Part shown: positions 22,841-34,240 of the stretch, piece by piece
How positions within the stretch are numbered: the stretch's first letter is position 1
Layout of the letters: every line of letters starts with the position of its first letter
DNA from: Gigaspora rosea
Taxonomy: Eukaryota; Glomeromycota; Glomeromycetes; Diversisporales; Gigasporaceae
DNA length: 64,000 nucleotides
Assembly: GCA_003550325.1 (NCBI GenBank)
Contig: QKWP01000423.1
Coordinates: 105,269-169,268 of the forward strand
Direction of reading: 5' to 3'
Notes under the pieces: model-generated
Told to the model about the DNA's origin: nothing
Database searches by the model: none
What the model saw: the letters and a program-made list of their open reading frames with translations, nothing else
Made by a program: the position numbers and the translations under genes

Positions 22841-23713
22841 GGGCTTCCGGAAATTACGTAATATTTTGTTACTAATAAATTTCAAAATTTTACTCACCCA
22901 CCCATACCTGATACTCTATTAGCCAATCAAATTTTATATTTTTTAAAATTTATTTATATGTTTTAATTTATGAAATTGATAATACTATTTCTCTACTGGA
23001 CCAATTTAGATGATTTAACCACCAAAATGTTCATCTCACTAAGACGATTCTAACAAGCCCAAAAGCGTTAAAATCAAATTACAGGGTCCTATAATCATTC
23101 AACTTTTGTGTAATTTTAATAGTGATTTTTTAGTATTACAAATAAATTTCTTTAATATTGAATAACTTTTGATCCACTGGCCCGTTTTGGATAATTTAAC
23201 TACTAAAATGTTCGTCTTAGTGAGATGATTCTAACAAGCCCAAAATCGCTAAATTCTAATCACAGGATTCCAAGAACAATAAAGATTTGTATTGGTAGAC
23301 AAGCAATAAAATCTTTATCGATCTTGTAATCCTGTGATTGGAATTTAGCGATTTTGGGCTTGTTAGAATCGTCTTACTAAGACGAACATTTTGGTAGTTA
23401 AATCATCCAAAACAGGCCAGTGGATCAAAAGTTATTCAATATAAAGAAATTAACTTGTGATTCTAAAAAATCACTATTAAAATTACATAAAAGTTGAACG
23501 ATCTTGGGACCCTGTGATTAGATTTTAACGATTTTGGGCTTGTTAGAATTGTCTCAGTAAGACGAAAATTTTGGTAGTTAAATCATCTAAATTGGTCCAG
23601 TAGATCAATAGTTATTAATAATTTTATTATTTTATACTTTTGGCCAGAATTATAACCTGATATTTTCGGGACCCCACCCATCTACCAAAAAATCACGTAA
23701 TTTCTGGAAGCCC
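22841..23713. mobile_element. Foldback element with nested palindromic modules
   Basis: Outer ends GGGCTTCCGGAAATTACGT and its near complement ending GGAAGCCC. Between them lies a palindrome centred near 23297. Each arm carries two copies of a module with words such as CCAAAATGTTCATCTC, GACGATTCTAACAAGCCC and AAATCGTTAAA. The same module builds the elements at 30414-31809 and 55470-56430. No coding frame. No target duplication evident. Confidence 0.8.
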
Positions 23714-23838
23714 TCTTACCAAAAGATCACAATTGGTTTTGAGGCCGGACAATTGGTTTGACGTATATTTTATATATAAAATTTTATTTGTATTAATTTT
23801 TTTATTTTTTTGGGGAGTACAAAATGATCAGCTGATAG
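23714..23838. other. Short spacer
   Basis: No feature recognised between the foldback element and the TAGGGTT MITE. Confidence 0.4.
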
Positions 23839-23846
23839 CTAGTTAC

Positions 23847-24131
23847 TAGGGTTTCGCAATTTGATTTGATCTTCAAATATTTGAATCAAATATTTGATCA
23901 AATTCAAATTCAAATTTGACTATATTTGATTTGACCAAATTCAAATATGGCCAAATTTGATTTGATTTGACAAATATTTGATTTGATTTGAAAATTACTA
24001 TTAAAAATTCAAATTCAAATCAAATTCAAATTCAAATATTTGAATCAAATCAAATTCAAATTAGAGTCAATTTGATTTGATCAAATTCAAATTGATCCAA
24101 TATTTGATTTGATTTGAATTTGAAGAACCCT
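23847..24131. mobile_element. Palindromic hAT-like MITE, TAGGGTT family (copy 1)
   Basis: 285 bp with ends TAGGGTTTCGCAA and GAAGAACCCTA, flanked by perfect CTAGTTAC octamers (23839-23846, 24132-24139). The interior consists of overlapping CAAATTTGA/CAAATATTTG words in both orientations, so it can fold in many registers. Copies 2 and 3 are at 43831-44116 and 55059-55338. Confidence 0.93.
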
Positions 24132-24316
24132 ACTAGTTACTTATAAATTTAGGGAATTAAAAGGTCCAATTCCATAAATCTGCCCATATGATTATTTTAA
24201 TATTTAGCAAAGTAAAAACATAGTACATACTAGTAGTAATTATATGTTTGTTATTAAAAAGTTAAATAAGGACAAAATCTACAAGAGCCTGTACAAATAT
24301 GTAAAAGCCTATTATA

Positions 24317-24741
24317 GGAAATGGCTAAAGTTATATACCTATATGATTTTTTGAAATTTTAATTGAAATTTGTATCAGAGCCTGTTTAGCATTAGAATTA
24401 GAGTTAAGATTAGAACCAATATAGGTAAAATTGCCTTTCTGACATTTTTTATTAATGGCTCAAGATAGGTTTAAAATGCTATTTTTATGTTCATACATTT
24501 TTTTTGTTTTTTGACTTTTTTAGACTAATTTATATAAACAAAATTTCATGACTCTATTTAGTTAATTTACATAAAAATATTATGTTGGTACATGAGGACC
24601 CCAAAGAACTCTGATACAAATTTTCAAATTTTGCTCTATTTTATACATCTATTTGGCTAAAATACTGCTAAAATTATACAAACACAGATCTGAGTTGTAT
24701 CAGAGTTCTTCAGGATTCTAGTACATGGCTTTAGACAACCC
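24317..24741. mobile_element. GGCTAAAGCC-family element (copy 2) with a nested hAT-like MITE
   Basis: GGAAATGGCTAAAGTTATAT opens it and GGCTTTAGACAACCC closes it. Interior words TTAGAGTTAAGATTAG and GACATTTTTTATTAATG match the copy at 3649-5043. It contains the MITE at 24595-24719. No clear target duplication. Confidence 0.7.
24595..24719. mobile_element. hAT-like MITE, AGGACC..GAAGAACTC family (copy 1)
   Basis: 125 bp. AGGACCCCAAAGAACTCTGA at the left, complement with TTGTATCAGAGTTCTT at the right. Flanks GGTACATG and AGTACATG give an 8-bp duplication with one mismatch. Copies 2 and 3 at 35444-35624 and 37874-38063. Confidence 0.85.
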
Positions 24742-24840
24742 TTTATTACAGTATGTTATAGTCTCTTATAAATCTTGTTCTTAATTAACTTTTTGATAAA
24801 AGATTCAAATTTTATTTTAAAATTTATTATATAATTACTA

Positions 24841-26626
24841 CATCAGCAAATTTATAATAGTGTAATCTTACGTAAGATCTTATGAACCGTAATATAAGCA
24901 AAATATTATGTAATATATTTCGAAATATTTCGAAATATCAAAATTTTGAAATATTACGAAAGTAATTTCGGAATATTTCGAAATAGTTTACGAAATATTT
25001 TGATCTCTTTCAAAATATTTTAGGACTAGGAAACCAAGCTGGATCAGGATCAGTAGATCTGTAACCTGGATCGCGCGTTAGACTGATTTTTTGAAATAGT
25101 TCGAAATAGTTCGATGATATTCAAATTCTGTACTACAAGATCAGATTAGATCTTTTGTTTATAATTAGATCTTCTATTTTGTTTTTTTCACTTTTTTGTT
25201 TTTATTTCGTTTCATTCGTTTCATTTTTTGTTTTCGTTTCGTTTTTTTGTTTTTATTTTTCAATTTTTTTTATTTTTTAATTTTTTTAATTTTATTTTTT
25301 ATTTCGGCACTTTTACAAGAACACCTTTGCAAGAAGACATACAACTTTTCGAAACCTTGCGCATGTCTACTCAGACTTCCGACACTTTCAAGAACACCAA
25401 GAACGCTTCTTTAGAGAAATGATTTAGTTAGGCACAAGTTTTCGCAAGGTTTTGCAAGTTTGTACAAGTTTTCGCAAGGTTTCGCGTCATTTATTTTTTT
25501 GTTTCGTGTTTTTTGTTTTTGTTTTTTTTTGTTTTATTTTAAAATTTTTTTTATTAATTTATTTTATTTCAGCACTTTGCGAGAACAGAGCTCTTACTTC
25601 CGCAAGAAAAACAACCCAGACTTTTTCGGCAATTTGTAACTTTTTGGCATTTTGCAAGAACATTAACACGGCTTTCACAATTTTAGAATTTGCAAGAATG
25701 CGAACTCTTACGAAGATTTGGGGTTTCGTTTATTTTTTTTATTAGTTTGCTTACACTTTTTGTTTTTTTGTTTTTTTTTTACTTATTTTTTTAATTTTTA
25801 ATTTAGTTTATTTATTCCTAACTCCTTCGAACCTTTGCGGCTTTCCTTAGCAATTTGCAAAAACACCAACACTTCTAAAAAATGTTTTTTATTTTGAAGT
25901 TTTTAGAAAAAGAGTGTGAAACGAAGTTTATAGCCAAAACAAAAGAAGTAGTCAAAGCGAAGACAATAGAAAACAAAAAAGCAAAAATAATAGCTAACTG
26001 TAGATGAGCGAAAATAAGTATATAGGGCTAGTTTTTTGTATATAATGATAAAATTAGATGTGAAGAAGTGCGAAAGTAGTTAAAATAATATATAATAATG
26101 TAAAAACAATATTGTAAAAAATGTATAATAATTAAAATATAATATATAATATAATATGTAAAATATATAATTATAATAAATAAAAAAATAATAATAAATA
26201 AAAAAATGTAAAATTTTATAATAAATTGCGAAACCTTGTGAAATAAAGCGAAAACCTGTAAAAAAAGTATGATTATGTGAATATGTATATTGTTTGTTTA
26301 TTTTTTAAAAAATTTTAAAAATTTGCGAAAATTTGCCAAATATTGCGAAACAATGCGAAAAGATCCAAAATATTGCGGAACAATGCGAAAATATCAAAAT
26401 ATTACCTCCTGCGCACATTAGTTTATTGATCTGCATGAGTACGCGACCCCTGTAGGGGAGGCAATTTGTTTTATTGCGATGTAATATTGCATAATTTTTT
26501 ACGTATATATTTCATAATATTTCATAATTGAAAATTGTGAAATATTTTGTGTTGATTCGTAATTTTTGTGCAAGTTTTCGGGCCATAATAACTTACGTAA
26601 GATTACATTTATATAATTTGCTGATG
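24841..26626. mobile_element. Complete 1.8-kb TIR element with GCGAAA-rich interior
   Basis: TIR: CATCAGCAAATTTATAATAG then TGTAATCTTACGTAAG on the left; the complement, with CTTACGTAAGATTACA and ATTTGCTGATG, on the right. TACTA flanks both sides (24836-24840, 26627-26631). The interior is strongly strand-biased (T-rich, 25150-25800), with repeated words TTTGCAAGAAC and TTTCGCAAGG, then GCGAAA-rich text near 26220-26400. No credible coding frame. The right third repeats at 1-517, and related GCGAAA text appears in both arms of the palindrome at 30414-31809. Superfamily unknown; the 5-bp direct repeat could also be TA plus near-palindromic flank. Confidence 0.85.
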
Positions 26627-26743
26627 TACTAATATGCACTATGTTTTTATTTTGCTAAATCTTAAATTAATATAACAAATTTTTTTAATTTCATAATACT
26701 AGCTAAATTTTGCTATAGTTTATTAGTAAAAATGATCAACATT

Positions 26744-26893
26744 TAGGGACTCCCATAGCAAAACAAACTAGTAAGCAAAAAATTTTGATTTTGTAATTTT
26801 ATAAAAATTGCATTTTTAATACTTCAATTCTTTGAGTTTTTTAAAAAAAAAATTTTTTTTGTCCACTGGTTTGTTTTGCTATAAAAGTCCCTA
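26744..26893. mobile_element. 150-bp MITE with TIR TAGGGACT...ATAGCAAAACAAAC
   Basis: TAGGGACTCCCATAGCAAAA at the left is complemented at the right by TTTTGCTATAAAAGTCCCTA. Interior A/T. The target duplication is not clear. The surrounding 26627-27265 holds no gene. Confidence 0.7.
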
Positions 26894-27274
26894 TATACTC
26901 TACTTTTAAATAAACATAATATATTTTAATTACAGTTAGATCTTTCTAAATACAATCTTTCTAAATACATATCTATTAAAAATCTCTAATATAATATTTA
27001 TAGATTTTTATTTTTTTAAATACATAACTGTAACCTTTCTAAATACATATTTAACTTAATTTTTACTATAGTTCTGATACAATGTATTTAAAGAGGTTTG
27101 ATTATAATAAAAACTTAATTTGTAAATATATAGTTTTTTTATAGTATGAACTAAAAAAAACTCTTTTTTCTTATTACATCTCTTGTAATTTTTTAGATTT
27201 ACTATCAACAATATTTATATAGTCAATCTATATCTTTTATACCAGCTATAACTAAAATACCTATATATATAAAT

Positions 27275-28418
27275 GGGAATAGAAATTTGTCGCACCCGCG
27301 ACATGTCGCACCCTGATTCTGACCAATCAAATCGCACGATTTTGTAGACAAAAAATTTTAAGTTTTAAAAATTAAAAATTTTACTAGTAAAATGTAAAAA
27401 TAAATAAGCGATATCAAAGTATATAATGTAAAATTTTATTCTGAACAACTTTTTCTAAGTCATAAAGATAGATTGTCTTAGTAAAAAAACATCATTTTAT
27501 AAGAAAAATCAAAAATTTTGATCGTTAGCATATATAAAACTTTTTTTTTACTAATATAATCTAAATTTACATTCAAGTATTATATGTAAAATTTTATGCT
27601 AAACAACTTCTTTCTAAGTTAAAAAGTAGATTAATTTAGTAAAAAAAATGGTTTATATGTGCTAACTTTGGAAAATTTTGATTTTTCTTATAAAACGTTT
27701 TTTTACTAAGACAACCTATCATTACGACTAGTGTTCCAAATCGGATCAAAAAATGCAATCGATTAATTGGATAAAAATTTTTTTAATAATCGATTAAAAA
27801 TCAATTGTACCAACTAATCGATTAATCGATTANAATTGGATAAAAATTTTTTTAATAATCGATTAAAAATCAATTGTACCAACTAATCGATTAATCGATT
27901 AGTTGGTACAATCGATTAATCGATTAATTGATTAAATCGATTGATTGATTGCAACAACTAATCGATTAATCGACTAATCGATTACTATAGTGAATAAATA
28001 CAAACTTTTTTGAGTGAAGAAATAGTTAAAAAAAGTTTTTCATATATTTCGATTGATCGATTAATCGATTAATTGGGTTAATCGATTAATCGATTGATCG
28101 ATTAATCAATTAATCGGATTAATCGATTAATCGCATATTTGAAAAGCCAATCGATTAATCGTCGATTAATTGATTAATCTGATTAATTGATTAATCTGAT
28201 TAATCGATTTTCGATTTGGAACACTATTTACAACTTAGAAAAAGTTGTTCAGAATAAAATTTTACATTATATGACATGCTATTTTATATATATTTTACAC
28301 TTTATTAAGTAAAATTTTAAATTTTTAAAAAATAAATTTTTTTGCCTATAAAATCGTGCGATTTGATTGGTCGAAGCAGGGGGTGCGACATGTCGCAGGT
28401 CGACAAATTTATTTTCCC
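27275..28418. mobile_element. MULE-like element with 9-bp TSD, host of a nested hAT-like MITE
   Basis: Long inverted ends share ATTTGTCG, GCGACATGTCGCACCC and GACCAATCAAATCGCACGAT. The 9-mer TATATAAAT flanks both sides (27266-27274, 28419-28427). A 9-bp duplication with long TIRs is the Mutator-like pattern. It has internal hairpins (TTTTCTAAGT words) and no transposase. The hAT-like insertion at 27729-28226 sits close to its centre. Confidence 0.88.
27729..28226. mobile_element. hAT-like MITE with TIR TAGTGTTCC and ATCGATTA arrays
   Basis: 498 bp. Ends TAGTGTTCCAAATCGGATC and the complement ending GATTTGGAACACTA. Flanks ATTACGAC and TTTACAAC agree at 6 of 8. The interior is built from dozens of ATCGATTA-type words in both orientations. 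The TIR and the sub-terminal CGGATC word match the autonomous hAT at 39659-43715, which could mobilise it. One N at 27832. Confidence 0.85.
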
Positions 28419-28427
28419 TATATAAAT

Positions 28428-29590
28428 AACTTATAAAGTACTCTATAGTCTATATTATAGTAGATTTTTGTAATTTATTTGCAATTACAATTCATACAAG
28501 TTTGATTACAACTTTAGAACTTACTAGTTTAAAAATTAGCAAAGCTATATTAACCTACTAATTAACTACCAACTACCAACTACTTGCTAAGAACTAAACC
28601 CTACCTTTTAAGATCTAATCTATTTACTATTTTTTAAGAATAACCAAGTTTAATTTTTTTTAATTTTTTAGCTTTATGCTATCAGAGTGCATTGGGTGCA
28701 CTTTTTATTTTTATTTTTTGTATTGGTTATAGGGACCCCATGGACTTCTTATATCTTTTTGTTATATAATCCATGATCTATTTTCTAATTTATCTGAACT
28801 ATCTATAAATTATCAATACCTCTCTAATTCTATCCTTAGTTTTTCTAAATCTTACCATACCCATCTGGCAGTATCTCAGCTTTTGACCCCATTCAGTTCT
28901 TCTAGAAATTTTCATTTTAGAAGCAAACAGGATTACTCTACTTTCCATTCGGCTTATTAAGAAGAACCTTAATATAATTGGCTTCTCTAGTATTCTATAC
29001 CAGTACATCTATTAGTGCTTTCTTTTCATTCTAATTTTTTTAAAGTCTTTTTATTGGTTGTTCTTCTATTTTAGATCAAGGCAGGTTTACTTAAGCCCAG
29101 ATTCTGCGTTTTTTTTACTTTATTAGAATAGTATGATATACTTTCTAAATTATTCACAACTGGCTTATTGCCAGAAAACCTATTTGCAACTGGAGGTTTT
29201 AATTGGAACTGTCTTAAATCTCTTTTAAGCAGAATTTTACTAGAAGTATCCTGGCTTTATTGTGACTTGATTTATCACCAAATATGCATTTGTGACTGAG
29301 CCATTAATCATTGTTCTGGCTTCCTACATCACGAAATATTTTAAGCAGATATATATCGATTTATAATGCATAATTGATTTATATCGATTAAAATTAAACA
29401 TTATATATCGATTAATTTGTTATAAATCGATATATATCAAAAATTGATTAATAATGAAAAATAGACAAGTAATTGATATAAATCAATTATTGATTATCAT
29501 TGAACTAATCAAAATCGCTATATATCGATCATTGCGTTATTAATCAATAATTAGCATTATACTTTAATTTGGATACATAAAAAAAAAACT
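28428..29590. other. No clear gene; decayed coding-like text and ATCGAT-rich stretch
   Basis: From 28680 to 29330 GC content is higher and short frames occur on both strands (for example minus 28799-29008), but none matches a domain I recognise. From about 29340 to 29545 there are many TATATCGAT and AATCGATTA words in both orientations, like the hAT-like MITE at 27729, so another such element may run into the N gap. Confidence 0.4.
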
Positions 29591-30413
29591 NNNNNNNNNN
29601 NNNNNNNNNNNNNNNNNNNNNNNNNNNNNNNNNNNNNNNNNNNNNNNNNNNNNNNNNNNNNNNNNNNNNNNNNNNNNNNNNNNNNNNNNNNNNNNNNNNN
29701 NNNNNNNNNNNNNNNNNNNNNNNNNNNNNNNNNNNNNNNNNNNNNNNNNNNNNNNNNNNNNNNNNNNNNNNNNNNNNNNNNNNNNNNNNNNNNNNNNNNN
29801 NNNNNNNNNNNNNNNNNNNNNNNNNNNNNNNNNNNNNNNNNNNNNNNNNNNNNNNNNNNNNNNNNNNNNNNNNNNNNNNNNNNNNNNNNNNNNNNNNNNN
29901 NNNNNNNNNNNNNNNNNNNNNNNNNNNNNNNNNNNNNNNNNNNNNNNNNNNNNNNNNNNNNNNNNNNNNNNNNNNNNNNNNNNNNNNNNNNNNNNNNNNN
30001 NNNNNNNNNNNNNNNNNNNNNNNNNNNNNNNNNNNNNNNNNNNNNNNNNNNNNNNNNNNNNNNNNNNNNNNNNNNNNNNNNNNNNNNNNNNNNNNNNNNN
30101 NNNNNNNNNNNNNNNNNNNNNNNNNNNNNNNNNNNNNNNNNNNNNNNNNNNNNNNNNNNNNNNNNNNNNNNNNNNNNNNNNNNNNNNNNNNNNNNNNNNN
30201 NNNNNNNNNNNNNNNNNNNNNNNNNNNNNNNNNNNNNNNNNNNNNNNNNNNNNNNNNNNNNNNNNNNNNNNNNNNNNNNNNNNNNNNNNNNNNNNNNNNN
30301 NNNNNNNNNNNNNNNNNNNNNNNNNNNNNNNNNNNNNNNNNNNNNNNNNNNNNNNNNNNNNNNNNNNNNNNNNNNNNNNNNNNNNNNNNNNNNNNNNNNN
30401 NNNNNNNNNNNNN
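29591..30413. other. Assembly gap (823 N)
   Basis: Unbroken run of N. It begins after AT-rich repeat text and ends inside the left arm of a large palindrome, so the assembly probably broke on repeats. Gap length may be an estimate. Confidence 0.99.
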
Positions 30414-31809
30414 TTTGAGTCCTACTAGGAGAACAAAATAGCTATACAAGATTACAAGATGAATAAAGCTGAACTACATCACCAAAATTTGTACAGGGAT
30501 TACTATCGATTTTTTTCATTATTGGATAGTAATCGATTTAAATCCCCATGACGAGGACTATCGATTAAGATAGTAATTGATAATAATCGGTAATAATCGA
30601 TAGATATCAGATTAAAAATCAGGAATAACAATACTATTATACTGTATACTTAATTTTAAATGTTTTACAGATTTTCGCATGTTGTCGCATATTTTCACAA
30701 GGTTTCGCAATTTAATATAAAATTTTATATTTTTTATTTATTATTATTAAACATTATATTTAATTAAAAATATATTTTAATCAACATTATATATTTTATT
30801 ATATATTATTATACATTTTTTACGAAAAAATGAAAAAATGACAAAAAAAATAAAAACAAAAAAAACTAAACCCAAAAAAATCATATGGGTCGATTTTTGG
30901 AATTTATAAGTTGAATATGTTTTTTTAAAACTTTAAAGCTGAATAACTTCTGATCTACTAGTCCATTCTAAACGATTTTACTACCAAAATGTTCGTCTCT
31001 TTGAGACGATTCCAACGAGCCCAAAATCATTAAAATCCGATCACAGGATCATGAGATAATGCACTGTCAAATAGTGACGCACCTAGAGGGTGGGGTTGAT
31101 TGGTTAGACATAGGTCTAACCAATCAACCCCATTCTCTAGGTGCGTCACTATTTGACAGTGCATTATCTCATGATCCTGTGATCGGATTTTAATGATTTT
31201 GGGATCGTTGGAATCATCTCAAAGAGACGAACATTTTGGTAGTAAAATCGTTTAGAATGGACTAGTAGATCAGAAGTTATTCAGCTTTAAAGTTTTAAAA
31301 AAACATATTCAACTTATAAATTCCAAAAATCGACCCATATGATTTTTTTGGGTTTAGTTTTTTTTGTTTTTATTTTTTTTGTCATTTTTTCATTTTTTCG
31401 TAAAAAATATATAATAATATATAATAAAATATATAATGTTGATTAAAATATATTTTTAATTAAATATAATGTTTAATAATAATAAATAAAAAATATAAAA
31501 TTTTATATTAAATTGCGAAACCTTGTGAAAATATGCGACAACATGCGAAAATCTGTAAAACATTTAAAATTAAGTATACAGTATAATAGTATTGTTATTC
31601 CTGATTTTTAATCTGATATCTATCGATTATTACCGATTATTATCAATTACTATCTTAATCGATAGTCCTCGTCATGGGGATTTAAATCGATTACTATCCA
31701 ATAATGAAAAAAATCGATAGTAATCCCTGTACAAATTTTGGTGATGTAGTTCAGCTTTATTCATCTTGTAATCTTGTATAGCTATTTTGTTCTCCTAGTA
31801 GGACTCAAA
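30414..31809. repeat. 1.4-kb near-perfect palindrome (giant foldback element)
   Basis: Each base x in the left arm pairs with 62223-x in the right arm; the sampled blocks stay in register from the axis (31110-31113) out to 30414/31809, where the N gap cuts the left arm. The arms differ at several sites (for example AGGGTGGGG against AGAATGGGG, and GAGCCCAAAA against GATCCCAAAA), so the two arms are not the same read. Each arm has, from outside in: a tRNA-like B-box end, ATCGAT-rich text, GCGAAA-type text, a T-rich block, and the foldback module shared with 22841-23713 and 55470-56430. Confidence 0.9.
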
Positions 31810-31880
31810 CTGGTAATCTTGTGATAACAATCAGCAATGATCTAGGAGTGTAACTACTATTCTATTGACCCACAGGTCAA
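31795..31880 (-). ncRNA. tRNA-like pol III promoter, possible SINE head
   Basis: On the minus strand, CAATAGAATAGTAGTTACAC resembles an A box and GTTTGAGTCC about 40 bases later resembles a B box. Both have about two mismatches to consensus. I cannot fold it into a sound tRNA, so a tRNA-derived SINE is likelier than a tRNA gene. The B-box end lies exactly at the outer end of the palindrome arm; the left arm has the mirrored TTTGAGTCC against the N gap. Confidence 0.4.
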
Positions 31881-31889
31881 CCAAGTTTA

Positions 31890-34235
31890 ATTTAACTTAC
31901 TATTGCTATTAGTTTTAAAGTATTGTAATATAGTAACTTTTAGGCAAGAAACTATATCACTGACTTAACGTGTAAAAGAGTAAGAAATGTATACAATATT
32001 AAAGAAGTTAATAATGAAAGACAATAAATCCAAGAATAATAAAAAAAAATTATATGTCGACAAAAGTAAAAAAAGAATAATAATTCAACCAAAGAAATTA
32101 ATAACCAACAAAATAAAGGTCCTTTATACGATGGATAAAGGATCAAAGAATATAAAGACGATGGCTTTATATTTTAAAGGATAATATCAGTTTATTAAAT
32201 ATAAGATTTTTAAGTACAAATATTTTTTATAAAGGAAAAGAATTAAAGGACAAAACCTGCTTTGACTTGAGAGAAAAAGCAGGGTTTATATATCTGTAAA
32301 AATTTAGGATTTTCTCTATAACGAGATATAATAACGAGATATAATAACAAGATATAATAACAAGATATAATAATGAGTTATAATAATGAGTTATGATAAC
32401 GAGTTATGATAACGAGTTATGATAACGAGTTATGATAACGAGTTATAATAACGAGATATGATAACGAGTTATAATAACGAGTTATTAATGAAAATAACTC
32501 CTTTTTGAGAATAGAGTAAAGTTTTCCTAATAAAATTAATACTATAGATTTGATTACTTCGATAAAATTTATACTATTCTTACTATTTTTATGATATTTT
32601 CCTAATACTAATATTTTAAAATGATACTAAAATTATACAAATATAACAGTATATAATTAATACTATAATAAATATATAATAAAAAATAAATTTGTATATA
32701 GTTTAATCTTGTTATAGTTATCCTTAATATAGTCACAGTCTTATTATAATAATTTTTTTTATTTACAAATAAATTTATATTATTTTATTTTTTATATAGG
32801 CATAAACATTTTATAATTACTATTATACTATTTTTAAAAACAAAAATTATAAAATTATATTAAATTTATCTTGATAAATTACAAAATAATATAATATATT
32901 TAAAATATTAATCAAAAATTTAAAAAACATATATATAATTTTTTTAAAAATTAGTTAATAAAATAAAATCTAATTGATTACAAATTGTTGCTATATATAA
33001 AACTTTATTTGCTTATAAGTAAATCAATTAATATGCATTAATTAAAGTTATTCTACATACCAAATTATATATAAACTAAAATTTTTATATTTTTTAAGTA
33101 ATTTTTATTATATTGATTTTATATAACATAAAATGTAAAATCAATATAATAAAAGTTACTTAAAAATTATAAAATTTTATTATACTAAACTTTTGCATAA
33201 ATTACTTACTGAACAATTGTTCAAATTACTATATTTACTAAATCTTTGCTCAAATTATTTACTAAATTTTTGCTCAAATTACTTATTAAATCTTTATTCA
33301 AATTATTCTTTTTTATAAACTTTAAATATTTGATTAAATTATTTTTTAATATTACTAGTTTGCTTAAATTATTTTTTATAAATTTATTGAACTTTCATTT
33401 AAATTATTTTTTATTTAACTTATTAAACTTTTGATAGATTTTTTTTTTATATAGCTTAACAAATATTACTTAAGTTGTCTTATATATTAATATTTTTTCA
33501 AAGAGAACTTTTAAACAAACTATTATATTAAGCAAAAGAACTCGAAAAAACTTATTAGATTTAATTGTTTTTTACATATAGTTATCTAGTTCTATAGTTG
33601 TATTAATTCTAATAGTTTGTCAATTACTTTATTTAGAACTTTAGTAATAAGCCTTATTTATACTATTTGAATATTCATTTATAAGTATCTTCAAAAGATT
33701 ATTTATTTGTTTAATTTGATGTTGTTGATATGAAATTTTAGACATATTAAATATAAAATGATATTAGAAGCAGCATCAATTAACAATAAAATAATTTATA
33801 ATTAAGAAAAATTATATAAATAAGTGTATTCGAATTTTAATTAAAAATAAATAAGATTTGTACATTACTTATTTAATAATAAATTTGTTATTTTATTTTA
33901 TCAAAATAAGATTAACAAATTTCAATTCTAAAACCTTCTAATATTATTTTATTATTTTGTAAATAGATTTTTTTATTTGTATAAATATTTTTTTATTCTT
34001 GCAATAAATATAATATATCTTAGTTGCAAAAAAAATAATTATTTTTAAAATTTGCAAATAAAATTATTTAATTGCAATCACAATAAAATAAAATATTGAA
34101 TTTCAAATACTGCTCTAGCCTTTTTGACTTTTTTAAAATTTCATCAAAATAGATATTTTGGTTTACCTCTTCAAAAGATTAGCAGTATTACTTCTTTTTA
34201 TTTGAGTATAATGCTACTAAAATAAAATCAATATA
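31890..34235. other. Very AT-rich region without a gene
   Basis: No supportable coding frame. It contains the 13-bp minisatellite at 32326-32488 and degenerate 25-28-base periodic text (CAAATTATTTACTAAATTT-like) at about 33185-33430. A block near 34120-34175 recurs at 7350-7425. Confidence 0.5.
32326..32488. repeat. 13-bp tandem repeat (minisatellite)
   Basis: About a dozen units of GAGTTATGATAAC and variants (GAGATATAATAAC, GAGTTATAATAAC). The central units are identical, the outer ones degenerate. Confidence 0.9.
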
Positions 34236-34240
34236 GTAAT

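Noticed and set aside
25196-25745. Phenylalanine-rich frames of 64-97 codons
   Set aside because: Low-complexity translation of T-rich tracts in a non-coding TIR element; no start context or domain.
28799-29008. A 69-codon minus-strand frame with coding-like composition
   Set aside because: No recognisable domain and no continuation in any frame; at most a retroelement scrap.
29544-30449. A 301-codon minus-strand open frame
   Set aside because: It exists only because it spans the run of N; the flanking codons are AT-rich repeat.
30414-31809. Palindrome as a pure chimeric-read artefact
   Set aside because: The arms differ at several scattered positions, more than expected from copying one molecule, though long reads are still needed.
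32326-32488. CRISPR-like array
   Set aside because: Units are directly abutting 13-mers without spacers, in a eukaryotic contig; a minisatellite explains it.
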